DNA of 64,000 nucleotides from VXRD01 sp965242535. GTDB lineage: Bacteria; Latescibacterota; UBA2968. The notes under the pieces were generated by a model. The model had not been told where the DNA came from. It searched no databases and saw only the letters and a program-made list of their open reading frames with translations. The translations under genes and the position numbers were made by a program. How positions within the stretch are numbered: position 1 is the stretch's first letter; the number at the start of each line of letters is the position of its first letter. The stretch spans positions 3,162,001 to 3,226,000 of the forward strand of contig OZ251458.1 of assembly GCA_965242535.1 (NCBI GenBank). The letters are read 5' to 3'. This document shows positions 46,051 through 53,170 of the stretch, in pieces.

Positions 46051-46236
46051 ACAAGTAACGCCTGATCCGTACAGGAGTCTGTTCCTCATTTATTTTTAAT
46101 CGGACGCCGGATGCGGACAACTTAAAATCAAATTGGTATTAGTTGGACAAATGGCCCCCGTGCCTGTCGAAAGGAATGCAAATTTGCACTTTCAGACAGG
46201 TGAAACAGAAGGCGAAAAAAAAGAGGGTTTTCATCT

Positions 46237-46335
46237 ATGACCGAACGCAACCAGTACCGGGAGCGCGTCCAGGCGCGCATCGCCGCTCGAAAAAGGAGAC
46301 GCATCTCCCAAAAAAAAGAAAGGGGTTATCCATGA
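46237..46335 (+). CDS. Basic 32-residue micro-ORF coupled to the triple-AAA+ gene
   Basis: Begins MTERNQYRERVQARIAARKR and ends RRRISQKKERGYP. The first seven residues match the start of the downstream protein (MTERSQY) except for one position. The stop codon TGA overlaps the downstream ATG (ATGA at 46332). No strong ribosome site is seen beyond AGAGGG at 46223. It is either a decayed partial duplication of the 5' end of the AAA+ gene or a coupled leader peptide; the highly basic character could bind RNA or DNA. Confidence 0.5.
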   Translation: MTERNQYRERVQARIAARKRRRISQKKERGYP

Positions 46336-49148
46336 CCGAACGCAGTCAGTACAGTCGGTATATGAATCGCATCTACCTGCGGAACGCGCTTCGCGCGGCG
46401 CAACAGAACCGGAATGTCCGAAAGGAATTGTGCGACTGGTTCAGAAACAATGAGGAAGAAGTGGCAAACCTGGACAGCTGCCTCGCGCGCGAGTACGACA
46501 GACGGCTCAAGGAAAAGGGATATGTGCCGCGTCGGCGCGATAAAAGAGAAACGGATCCGTTAGAGATGGACGCGATCCAAACAAAACGAGCCGAGTTCCT
46601 CAACGGCGCGATAAAAATTTTGGACAGGCATACCCGCAAAGTGCCCGCGCCGACGCCAGAAGCAAGGGCGACCCGCTTGGTGGTCGAGCATTTCTCTTTG
46701 GGGCCTGTGACCGCGTCTGTGCTCGAACTCGCGCGGCACTACATTTACACCTATCGCGGGATGGTCGAAAGCCTGTGGGACGAACTCAATGGCGCGGCCG
46801 GAGGGCATCTCGAAACGACGGCCCTGTTATTGGCTTGCCCCTCCAACGAGGTGGTGGACGCGCTTTCCGAACTCTCTGACCGGGGTATATGCCACTATGA
46901 GTACGACCGAGAATACCGATGGGTCAAAGATACCACGCCCGACGAATACATCGATTCCCGGTTCGCCTCGGTGTGGAATCTGCCGGTGCAAACCAGGGAC
47001 GAATTGCAAGCGCGGTTGGTCGGCAGGCCATGCGAGGCCGCGTTGGGCATGGACGCCTTCGCGCATCTCGAGGGGCGAGACGACGCCATCCGCGTGCTTC
47101 GCGCCGCCGTGCAAAAGGACGATCCCGCGGCCGGGGTGAACATCCTGTTGGTCGGGCGCGCGGGCACTGGGAAAACCGAATTTGCCAAAACCCTGGCTCA
47201 CGCCGTCGGCGCGTCTCTCTATGCCATCGGCGAACCCGACCGCGAAGAGGAACGCGAGCGCGGCACGGAATTGAACAGGCGCGCGAGCAGGCGCAACGAG
47301 TTACGCATGGCACAAGTCCTCCTCCGATCCGCGCCCGCCGCGGCGATTCTGTGCGACGAAGCCGAAGACGTCTTGGAATCCACCCGCGGCACGCGCCTCG
47401 CCAATCACCGCCTGCTGGAAAACACACCCGTGCCGATGATCCACACCGCCAACTGTTTGGATGACTTGGACGAGAGCATGCTGCGGCGGTTCTCCTTTGT
47501 CCTCAAGTTCACAGCCCACAGCCCGACCCGCCAAACCGCGATTTTGCAGCGCATGCTCGAGAAAAGCGATCTCAACGGCATGGACGCGGCCGCGTGTGCC
47601 CGCCGCCTCGTGGATCGACTCGAGTGCCCGCCCGGCATTTTGGCACAGGCCATCGAAACGACCCGCCTCATCGACGGCAATGCGGACGATCTCTACCGCT
47701 TCAGCGAGCGAATCGAACGCACCATCGCCGCGCAACACGCCCGTCCGCGCTTGGGGCCGCCGGTTGGGGCACGGCTTCCGTGGCGGGCATTTTCGCACCT
47801 CGGGCGAGACGTCGAAGACGCGCGGCGCACCCTCATCGCTACGGTTCCAAATCGACAAAAGGGGATCAACATCCTCCTCTACGGCCCGCCGGGCACCGGC
47901 AAAACCGAGTTTGCCCGCACCCTCTGCAACGAGGCGGGGATGCGGCTCTACGCCATCGGCGACAACGAGGTCGGCGCCGAGGCCCGGCGGCGCGTCGATC
48001 GGTCCGCGACCTTGGACTACGCGCTCGAAGCCCTCGCAGACGAGCAACACACCGCGATTCTCTTCGACGAGATGGAGGACTTTCGCAGCGTTCAAAAACT
48101 CTGGCTGAATCGCATTGTCGAAGAAAATCCCGTGCCGATCATCTGGGCGTGCAACGCCATTGAGTACTACCGCATCATGTGGCCGTTCTTCATCGACCGC
48201 ATGCTGCACGCCATCGAGTTCCGCCACATGTCGCCCCGAGCGCGACAGCGCGTGTACGCCGACATCCTGCACGAGACGAGGATGCCCATCGCGGAAACGC
48301 GCCGCCTCGCCGAGGACTTGTCTCGCAACGACAAGGTCACGCCGCGCCAAGTCGCGCTGGCGGCCAACCAAGCCGCGATGGTCAATGGGAACACCGAAAC
48401 CATCCGGCGCAGCGTTGCCCAAAAGGAGAAATTGCGCTACGGCATCCGCCCGCCTGAGACGCGCCCGATAGCGCACTACGATCCGTCATTGATCCGTGCC
48501 GATATCGACATGGCGGCGTTGGCGGCGCGGATGGTCGCGTTGGGCCCGCGCAGGTTCGCGCTTTGCCTGAGCGGGCCGCCGGGCACGGGCAAGACCGCGT
48601 TTGCGCGCCACATCGCCGAGCAGATGGGGATCGCCCTCTTGCCCAAGCGGGCGTCCGATCTCTTGAACAAGTACGTCGGCGGAACCGAACAGAGGATCGC
48701 CGCGGCCTTTGCCGAAGCGCGGGAGACCCAATCGTTTCTGGTGTTCGACGAGGCGGATTCGCTCCTCATGGATCGGCAATCCGCCGAGCGGTCGTGGGAG
48801 GTGAGCATGGTCAACGAGTTGCTCAGTCAGATGGAGTGCCATCCCCTCCCGTTTGCCTGCACCACGAATCGGAGCGACGCCCTGGATCCGGCCGCCGCGC
48901 GCCGATTCTCGTTTCGCGCCGAGTTCCGATTCCTCGATCCGCCGCGCATCCGCCGCGCCTTCGAGTTGTTCTTCGACGACAAAGCCCCTGCCCCTGTGCT
49001 CGCGCTGTCCAAACTCACCCCCGCGGATTTCGCCAACGTGCGCGACCGCGCCGAGGTGCTCGGCTTTCTGAACGATCCAAACCGCATCGCAGACGCCCTC
49101 GCCGAGGAATGCCACGCAAAACCCGGCGGCAACGCGACGGGCTTCTGA
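46332..49148 (+). CDS. Large ATPase with three tandem AAA+ modules and an N-terminal winged-helix-like region
   Basis: 938 aa. Residues 1-100 are helical and basic. About 105-205 resembles a winged helix (VTASVLELARHYIY, CPSNEVVDALSELSDRGICHY). AAA1: Walker A GRAGTGKTEFAK (about 275), Walker B AAILCDEAEDV, arginine pair MLRRFSFV. AAA2: GPPGTGKTEFAR (about 518), Walker B AILFDEMEDF, no RR pair. AAA3: GPPGTGKTAFAR (about 748), Walker B FLVFDEADSL, RRFSFRAEF. Modules 1 and 2 resemble each other; module 3 is closer to Cdc48/FtsH-type AAA. Substrate and assembly are unknown. The ATG at 46332 is chosen because it matches the leader duplication and follows AAAGGGG; the frame is open from 46143. Confidence 0.8.
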   Translation: MTERSQYSRYMNRIYLRNALRAAQQNRNVRKELCDWFRNNEEEVANLDSCLAREYDRRLKEKGYVPRRRDKRETDPLEMDAIQTKRAEFLNGAIKILDRHTRKVPAPTPEARATRLVVEHFSLGPVTASVLELARHYIYTYRGMVESLWDELNGAAGGHLETTALLLACPSNEVVDALSELSDRGICHYEYDREYRWVKDTTPDEYIDSRFASVWNLPVQTRDELQARLVGRPCEAALGMDAFAHLEGRDDAIRVLRAAVQKDDPAAGVNILLVGRAGTGKTEFAKTLAHAVGASLYAIGEPDREEERERGTELNRRASRRNELRMAQVLLRSAPAAAILCDEAEDVLESTRGTRLANHRLLENTPVPMIHTANCLDDLDESMLRRFSFVLKFTAHSPTRQTAILQRMLEKSDLNGMDAAACARRLVDRLECPPGILAQAIETTRLIDGNADDLYRFSERIERTIAAQHARPRLGPPVGARLPWRAFSHLGRDVEDARRTLIATVPNRQKGINILLYGPPGTGKTEFARTLCNEAGMRLYAIGDNEVGAEARRRVDRSATLDYALEALADEQHTAILFDEMEDFRSVQKLWLNRIVEENPVPIIWACNAIEYYRIMWPFFIDRMLHAIEFRHMSPRARQRVYADILHETRMPIAETRRLAEDLSRNDKVTPRQVALAANQAAMVNGNTETIRRSVAQKEKLRYGIRPPETRPIAHYDPSLIRADIDMAALAARMVALGPRRFALCLSGPPGTGKTAFARHIAEQMGIALLPKRASDLLNKYVGGTEQRIAAAFAEARETQSFLVFDEADSLLMDRQSAERSWEVSMVNELLSQMECHPLPFACTTNRSDALDPAAARRFSFRAEFRFLDPPRIRRAFELFFDDKAPAPVLALSKLTPADFANVRDRAEVLGFLNDPNRIADALAEECHAKPGGNATGF

Positions 49149-49208
49149 CAGCCGAATCATCGGATAGCGTTTCCGTGAGTATGCGATAGCCGTTCACGAA
49201 AACCATTT

Positions 49209-49384
49209 GTAGGGCGATGCCCCCGTGCCTGTCCACTGATGAGTCGGATTTGCGGATGCGCGAGCACAGCATCGAGGTTGTAGGGCTATGCCCCGTGCCT
49301 ATCCGTTGATGGGCAGGCCGAGGACTGACCGCCGACCAATCACGGAAACCATTTGTAGGGACAGGCCCCCCCCCGTGCCTGTCC
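49209..49384 (+). repeat. Three REP-like palindromes
   Basis: Units at 49209-49234, 49280-49304 and 49355-49384 (the last with extra C residues in the loop), interleaved with CACTGATGxG and GACTGACCGCCGACC spacers. Confidence 0.7.
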
Positions 49385-49997
49385 ACTGATGGGGCAGGAT
49401 GCGGACTGACCGCCGACCACTGCTTTTAGGGATTGAACGACAGGGCATTTTTTTCTTGATTTCGAGCAAATAATCGCTAACTTGGGGTTGTCAACCATCG
49501 AGCAGAGCCCGCATGTCGGGTAGCCTGCTGAATACAATAGCCTACTCAACTGGCGGCGGGTCGCTCCCGACACCAAGGCGAATAAGTAGGACCCTTCCCG
49601 CATCTCTCTGCGTGATGGTTGACACTGCCCGGCCCCTATGCTGGCGCAGAGGTAAAACCCATCTCCAACTCGTCAACCATCCATCGTCAACACGCAAAGG
49701 AGAGATGCCATGTTCTGTTTCAAGAACGCCTTCACCTAACCCCCCTCCGCAACGAGTTCCATTCTCTTTTCCAACTGACCTAACGCAATGTTTCGCACCA
49801 TGCGTCAATGCGCGTCTCTGCGTAATTTGAGGGCGAAATTTTGGTCGGTCTGTGTTTGTACTTTGGCGAGGGATGGATTGGAAAACGCCCCCGGCCAAAG
49901 AACTTGACAGGCACACATTGCGAAAATTTTAGCCTGAAGAGCCGAGACAGTCAGTCGTCAACAATGTCACCTACGTTAAGCGTAGAGGAGGGTTGCA
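49385..49997. other. Intergenic region without a recognisable gene
   Basis: About 600 bp. A ribosome-site-like AAAGGAGAG at 49697 precedes only a nine-codon frame (MFCFKNAFT). No repeat copy, tRNA or structured RNA is recognised. The open frames present lack convincing protein character. Confidence 0.5.
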
Positions 49998-50306
49998 ATG
50001 CAAATGATTTATCCGCCGTTGGTGCAGTCTGCCTTGTCTAAAATGACTGAGGAACAGAAGTTGACGTTTGAATCGGAATACGCACGTCAGAAGAAATCTG
50101 TTGGTATGTTTGTTGCGCTTTCGATTCTGTTTCCGATTCAATTTGCTTTGCTTGGACGTTGGAGTTTGCAGTGGGCTTTCTGGCTCACGGGAGGGGGTTG
50201 TGTGGTCTGGTATGTTATCGAATGGTTTTTGACGCCGCGACGTGTCAAAGAGTATAATGATAACGTTGCATTGGACATTGCACGACACTTGAAGATCATG
50301 ACCTAA
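49998..50306 (+). CDS. Small two-TM membrane protein (TM2-like)
   Basis: 102 aa. A polar helical N-terminus (ALSKMTEEQKLTFESEYARQKK) leads to two TM helices (about residues 35-53 and 58-78). WYVIEWFLTPRRVKEYNDNVALDIARHLKIM then resembles the end of TM2-domain proteins. GAGGAGGG precedes the start. Function unknown. It is the first gene of the A+T-richer block (50-54.3 kb). Confidence 0.72.
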   Translation: MQMIYPPLVQSALSKMTEEQKLTFESEYARQKKSVGMFVALSILFPIQFALLGRWSLQWAFWLTGGGCVVWYVIEWFLTPRRVKEYNDNVALDIARHLKIMT

Positions 50307-50415
50307 AAACAGGTTCGCTTGTTAAACAAATCCTGCCTTGCTTCCTTGTAGAGCGCGTTGTCAGGGAGTAAGGTAGGTCATGATGTCTGACTTTCTCTAA
50401 CCCCTATCACCGGGC

Positions 50416-50500
50416 TTGCTTTTTTTTAGAGTAAAAATTATCTTGCTCTGTGACAACCCACTCCGAAGCAGAAAGCGTTGTTTGGGTTGGGTAAGCGTCA
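50416..50500 (+). promoter_or_regulatory. Shared promoter plus 5' hairpin leader, copy 1
   Basis: TTGCTT (50416-50421), 17-bp spacer, TATCTT (50439-50444). Then a hairpin: TGACAACCCA (50451-50460) against TGGGT (50488-50492) and GTCA (50497-50500). The loop GAAGCAGAAAGCGTT is shared with copies 2 and 3 almost base for base. 37 bp before the first nuclease gene. Confidence 0.65.
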
Positions 50501-50537
50501 TAAAAAAAAACCACGCATTTCAAAAAAGGAGAATGCT

Positions 50538-51617
50538 ATGACTGCCCTGAACCTCTTCTCTCACACAACACATGAAAGATTGCAGGACGCCTTTATCTGC
50601 TATCTCGTTGATTGTGCCAGCCAGCCCGACCGTGACCTCCAAAAATGTGGGTTGGAGTTCGTTCGCACGCTCTTTCAAGCAGGTGCATCGGATGGAACCG
50701 AGGGCGTGCCCGTGTTGGGCCCCGATGGAGAACCCATGGATCTCTACGTTGGTCCGTGCAAAGTGAGCGGCGTTTGTAAGCCCAACTGTCAACGGGCCAA
50801 AATCGATGTGGATTTCCAAGCCAAAGTGGATGGTAAGACGGTTACGTTTCTCATTGAAAACAAAACAGACACAGAGGCGCATAGTGATCAATTGAAGCGG
50901 TATCTGGACTTTATCATTAAAGAACAGAAGAGCGATCTGATCAAACCCGTTTATTTGAAGACTGGGTATGTGTTCAGTGATGAGAGGGCCAGGGTTAAAT
51001 GCAACAAGTATTCCATGTTTGAGGCTGAAGACATGAAAAATTTTCTTGACGGTCAAGAAGCAACGCAAAAAGACGAAATTCTGCGTCAATATGCAGAATA
51101 TCTGAGTGACCGAATAAAAACGAGAGACGATAATCTAGAGAAATGGGATCTTAATCAGAACCCTGTGCAATGGGAGTTCATGCTGAAGCTCCGTAAAACG
51201 CTAGAAGACGCGGCTGGTGAATGGCAATGCTTTATTCCCAAAAAACTTTCAGGTCTTCTGAAAGACGACGATATCTGGAAAGAGAAACGCTTGGTAAGAA
51301 AAACCGAACATGGTATGTGGATGCAGTACTGTTTCTTAAAGCATCTGCATTGGCGAATTGATTCGGGGAAGTCACTACGATTAAGGATTGAACATTGCAA
51401 CGCAGGGTTGGACTTTAATGAGGTTCAGGAAGAATACCGAAGTCGCTTCAAGGAAACTCTCGAGAAAGAAGGACTATATCCTGGTAATCTGGGGGGTGGA
51501 CCGTATGTATCCACCGTCGGGTCCATTAAGACTACTAAATTTCAGGGAATGGAGCTGAGCGAATTTCTGGAGCGGGTGAAGCGGGTGCATATCGGGTTTC
51601 TTGAAAGGATTTCTTAG
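50538..51617 (+). CDS. PD-(D/E)XK nuclease superfamily protein, paralogue 1
   Basis: 359 aa of the PDDEXK_4 type. The catalytic core is at about residues 90-135: KIDVDFQAK (Asp) then TFLIENKTDTEAHSDQLKRY, giving D-x-E-x-K with the trailing QLxxY helix. N-terminal half begins MTALNLFSHTTHERLQDAFICYL. The C-terminal half ends RVKRVHIGFLERIS, as does paralogue 2 at 53171 (about 60% identity overall by eye). A DNA/RNA-cleaving role, possibly in defence, is inferred from the fold only. AAAAAAGGAG precedes the start. Confidence 0.8.
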   Translation: MTALNLFSHTTHERLQDAFICYLVDCASQPDRDLQKCGLEFVRTLFQAGASDGTEGVPVLGPDGEPMDLYVGPCKVSGVCKPNCQRAKIDVDFQAKVDGKTVTFLIENKTDTEAHSDQLKRYLDFIIKEQKSDLIKPVYLKTGYVFSDERARVKCNKYSMFEAEDMKNFLDGQEATQKDEILRQYAEYLSDRIKTRDDNLEKWDLNQNPVQWEFMLKLRKTLEDAAGEWQCFIPKKLSGLLKDDDIWKEKRLVRKTEHGMWMQYCFLKHLHWRIDSGKSLRLRIEHCNAGLDFNEVQEEYRSRFKETLEKEGLYPGNLGGGPYVSTVGSIKTTKFQGMELSEFLERVKRVHIGFLERIS

Positions 51618-51639
51618 AAGTTGACGTTACGCAATTCAA

Positions 51640-51722
51640 ATAAGGCATCTCAATAAGTGCCATCACAAAACACCTTCCGAATCAAGTCATCACGACAGCG
51701 CGCAAGTCCGTCTGGCAACCCA
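51640..51722 (+). repeat. MITE-like interspersed repeat, fragment G
   Basis: Only ~80 bp, diverged: AAATAAGGCATCTC...ACAGCGCGCAAGTCCGTCTGGCAACCC. It joins directly to leader copy 2. Confidence 0.55.
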
Positions 51723-51744
51723 AACTTTAGCCCTATCACCTGGC

Positions 51745-51824
51745 TTGCTCTTTTTCAGGGCAGAAATCATCTTGCTCTGCGACAGCCCAATCTGAAACAG
51801 AAAGCGTTTTGGGTTGGGCTGTCG
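51745..51824 (+). promoter_or_regulatory. Shared promoter plus 5' hairpin leader, copy 2
   Basis: TTGCTC (51745-51750), 17-bp spacer, CATCTT (51768-51773). Then a perfect 11-bp stem CGACAGCCCAA (51780-51790) / TTGGGCTGTCG (51814-51824) with a 23-nt loop TCTGAAACAGAAAGCG.... 54 bp before the EF-hand protein gene. Confidence 0.68.
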
Positions 51825-51878
51825 GGGCGGCGCCCAACGGAATAACGAGGGAATTTTTACCACATGAAGGGAGCGATC

Positions 51879-52685
51879 ATGAAACATCTGTTGTTGGTGC
51901 TGGTGACGGCGGTCACGGCGACCGCAGAAGGGCAAATCTGTCGGGCGGATTTGGACGAAAACAGGGTTGTGGACTTTGGGGACTTTTTGCTGTTTGTGAA
52001 TCAGTTCAATTTGACGCCAAGCACGGGTTGCACGCCACTGCCAATTGATTGTCGATCTGCCGTGCAAGTCGCCGTGGCGAATCAGATTGAAGAGAGCAAG
52101 AAGGAACTCCAAGCCTGGGTTGATGCATATACGAGCAGTCATGATGCTTTAAACGAATCTTCGCGCGTCATCGCTCGCAAGGATTCCGTCATCGCTCGTC
52201 TGCAACGAGCCGTGCAAGATAGTTCTGCCGCCCTGGTCAAAGTCCGGAGGGGTCATGCCATGATGCTCAGATACTTTAATCAAGCGGATCTAAGACTGTT
52301 CGAAGCATGGGTATTGCTCCGGCGGTCAGTGGCAGACCGGTATGTCCTGGGACAACCGCTGGACAAGGCAAGGGCATGTGATTTGATCAACAGCGGTATG
52401 TACGTGCATCATTTTGACGCGGGACGCGCCTCCTTTTACCCACTGACTGGCGCGTGGGTTTCTGCGTTCTGGGCTCACGGCTTGCTGAGCTCCCAGCAGT
52501 ATGGGGATTTTATGGATGATGGGAACAACTTTAGACGCGATGACTTGATTGAGAACTCAGGATATAATCACGTTCCAGATTCTTCGGTTAGGCGACGTAC
52601 CCACCTTGTGCGGAAAAGTTGGGCCAAATACTTTTTGACCGCGACCGGAAAGGCGCGCGTAAAATCCATGTTGGGCTGTGAATAA
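51879..52685 (+). CDS. Secreted protein with dockerin-like EF-hand and coiled coil
   Basis: 268 aa. Signal peptide MKHLLLVLVTAVTATAEG, then an EF-hand/dockerin loop D-L-D-E-N-R-V-V-D-F-G-D followed by FLLFVNQFN near residues 24-42. Two nearby Cys may pair (TGCTPLPIDC). A coiled coil spans about 60-125 and a mixed C-terminal domain has W/Y-rich FYPLTGAWVSAFWAHG. The EF-hand matches the one ending the 13467 protein. Start at 51879 is set by GGGAG. It shares the leader element with two nuclease genes although it is predicted to be exported, so its link to them is unclear. Confidence 0.7.
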   Translation: MKHLLLVLVTAVTATAEGQICRADLDENRVVDFGDFLLFVNQFNLTPSTGCTPLPIDCRSAVQVAVANQIEESKKELQAWVDAYTSSHDALNESSRVIARKDSVIARLQRAVQDSSAALVKVRRGHAMMLRYFNQADLRLFEAWVLLRRSVADRYVLGQPLDKARACDLINSGMYVHHFDAGRASFYPLTGAWVSAFWAHGLLSSQQYGDFMDDGNNFRRDDLIENSGYNHVPDSSVRRRTHLVRKSWAKYFLTATGKARVKSMLGCE

Positions 52686-52758
52686 AAAAACGCGCGGTCG
52701 AGCGGGAAACTCGACGCGCGCGGGAACATAAAACATCCTCACCAAAGGATACAAGAAT

Positions 52759-52872
52759 ATGGCAAAGTGCTATGACGATGGCAACCACTTTTACAGCATC
52801 CCGGCAAAATGGGATGAGCATCCCGATCTGGATGGGCTGGATCGGTACCTGTTGATGAAAAAGGAATCGTGA
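52759..52872 (+). CDS. Micro-ORF, 37 residues
   Basis: Begins MAKCYDDGNHFYSIPAKWDE and ends DRYLLMKKES. AAAGGA lies nine bases before the ATG. It is rich in Asp and aromatic residues with protein-like composition. The stop overlaps the GTG of the next micro-ORF (GTGA). Located between the EF-hand gene and the second nuclease gene. Function unknown. Confidence 0.5.
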   Translation: MAKCYDDGNHFYSIPAKWDEHPDLDGLDRYLLMKKES

Positions 52873-52964
52873 ACCTGGATGCTACCGTTGAGCGTCTTCA
52901 TCGCGTAGAGGAACTGCTGAGGAAAGTTGCGAAGTGCGACGAATTACTCAAACATGTTGAGTGA
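52869..52964 (+). CDS. Micro-ORF, 31 residues, amphipathic helix
   Basis: GTG start overlapping the previous stop by four bases. The sequence MNLDATVERLHRVEELLRKV and AKCDELLKHVE is one continuous amphipathic, leucine-heptad helix. The overlap arrangement argues for coupled translation with the 37-residue peptide. It could be a small binding partner or antitoxin-like peptide for the nuclease encoded next; that is speculation. Confidence 0.5.
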   Translation: MNLDATVERLHRVEELLRKVAKCDELLKHVE

Positions 52965-52979
52965 GTTACAGATTGCGAG

Positions 52980-53005
52980 GAGGTGACACCTTGCGCTGTC
53001 GCCTC
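52980..53005 (+). other. Hairpin resembling the terminators at 54469 and 55919
   Basis: GAGGTGACA (52980-52988) pairs with TGTCGCCTC (52997-53005), with one G-T wobble. No T tract follows in this copy, so termination is doubtful. It lies directly upstream of leader copy 3. Confidence 0.5.
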
Positions 53006-53025
53006 TCTCGCCCACTCGTTACGAC

Positions 53026-53133
53026 TTGCTTTTTTGAGAATGAAAATTATCTTGACTTTTTTATGAATGAAAATTATTTTGCTCTGCGACAGCCCAATCC
53101 GAAACAGAAAGCGTTTTGGGTTGGGCAATGTCG
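53026..53133 (+). promoter_or_regulatory. Shared promoter plus 5' hairpin leader, copy 3 (with duplicated promoter)
   Basis: An upstream box TTGCTT...TATCTT (16-bp spacer) is followed by a second box TTGACT (53052-53057), 17-bp spacer, TATTTT (53075-53080). The two arise from an internal repeat containing GAATGAAAATTAT. The hairpin CGACAGCCCAA (53087-53097) pairs with TTGGGC and TGTCG (53121-53133) around a 2-nt bulge. 37 bp before the second nuclease gene. Confidence 0.66.
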
Positions 53134-53170
53134 TAAGAATCGCAAACCACCCGTTTCAAAGGAGAACGCT

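Noticed and set aside
46143..46331. 63-residue N-terminal extension of the triple-AAA+ protein
   Set aside because: It reads through a truncated REP unit and the micro-ORF region in another frame. The ATG at 46332 has a ribosome site and matches the duplicated MTERxQY start.
49542..49916. 124-codon minus-strand frame
   Set aside because: No ribosome site, no domain, and composition unlike neighbouring proteins.
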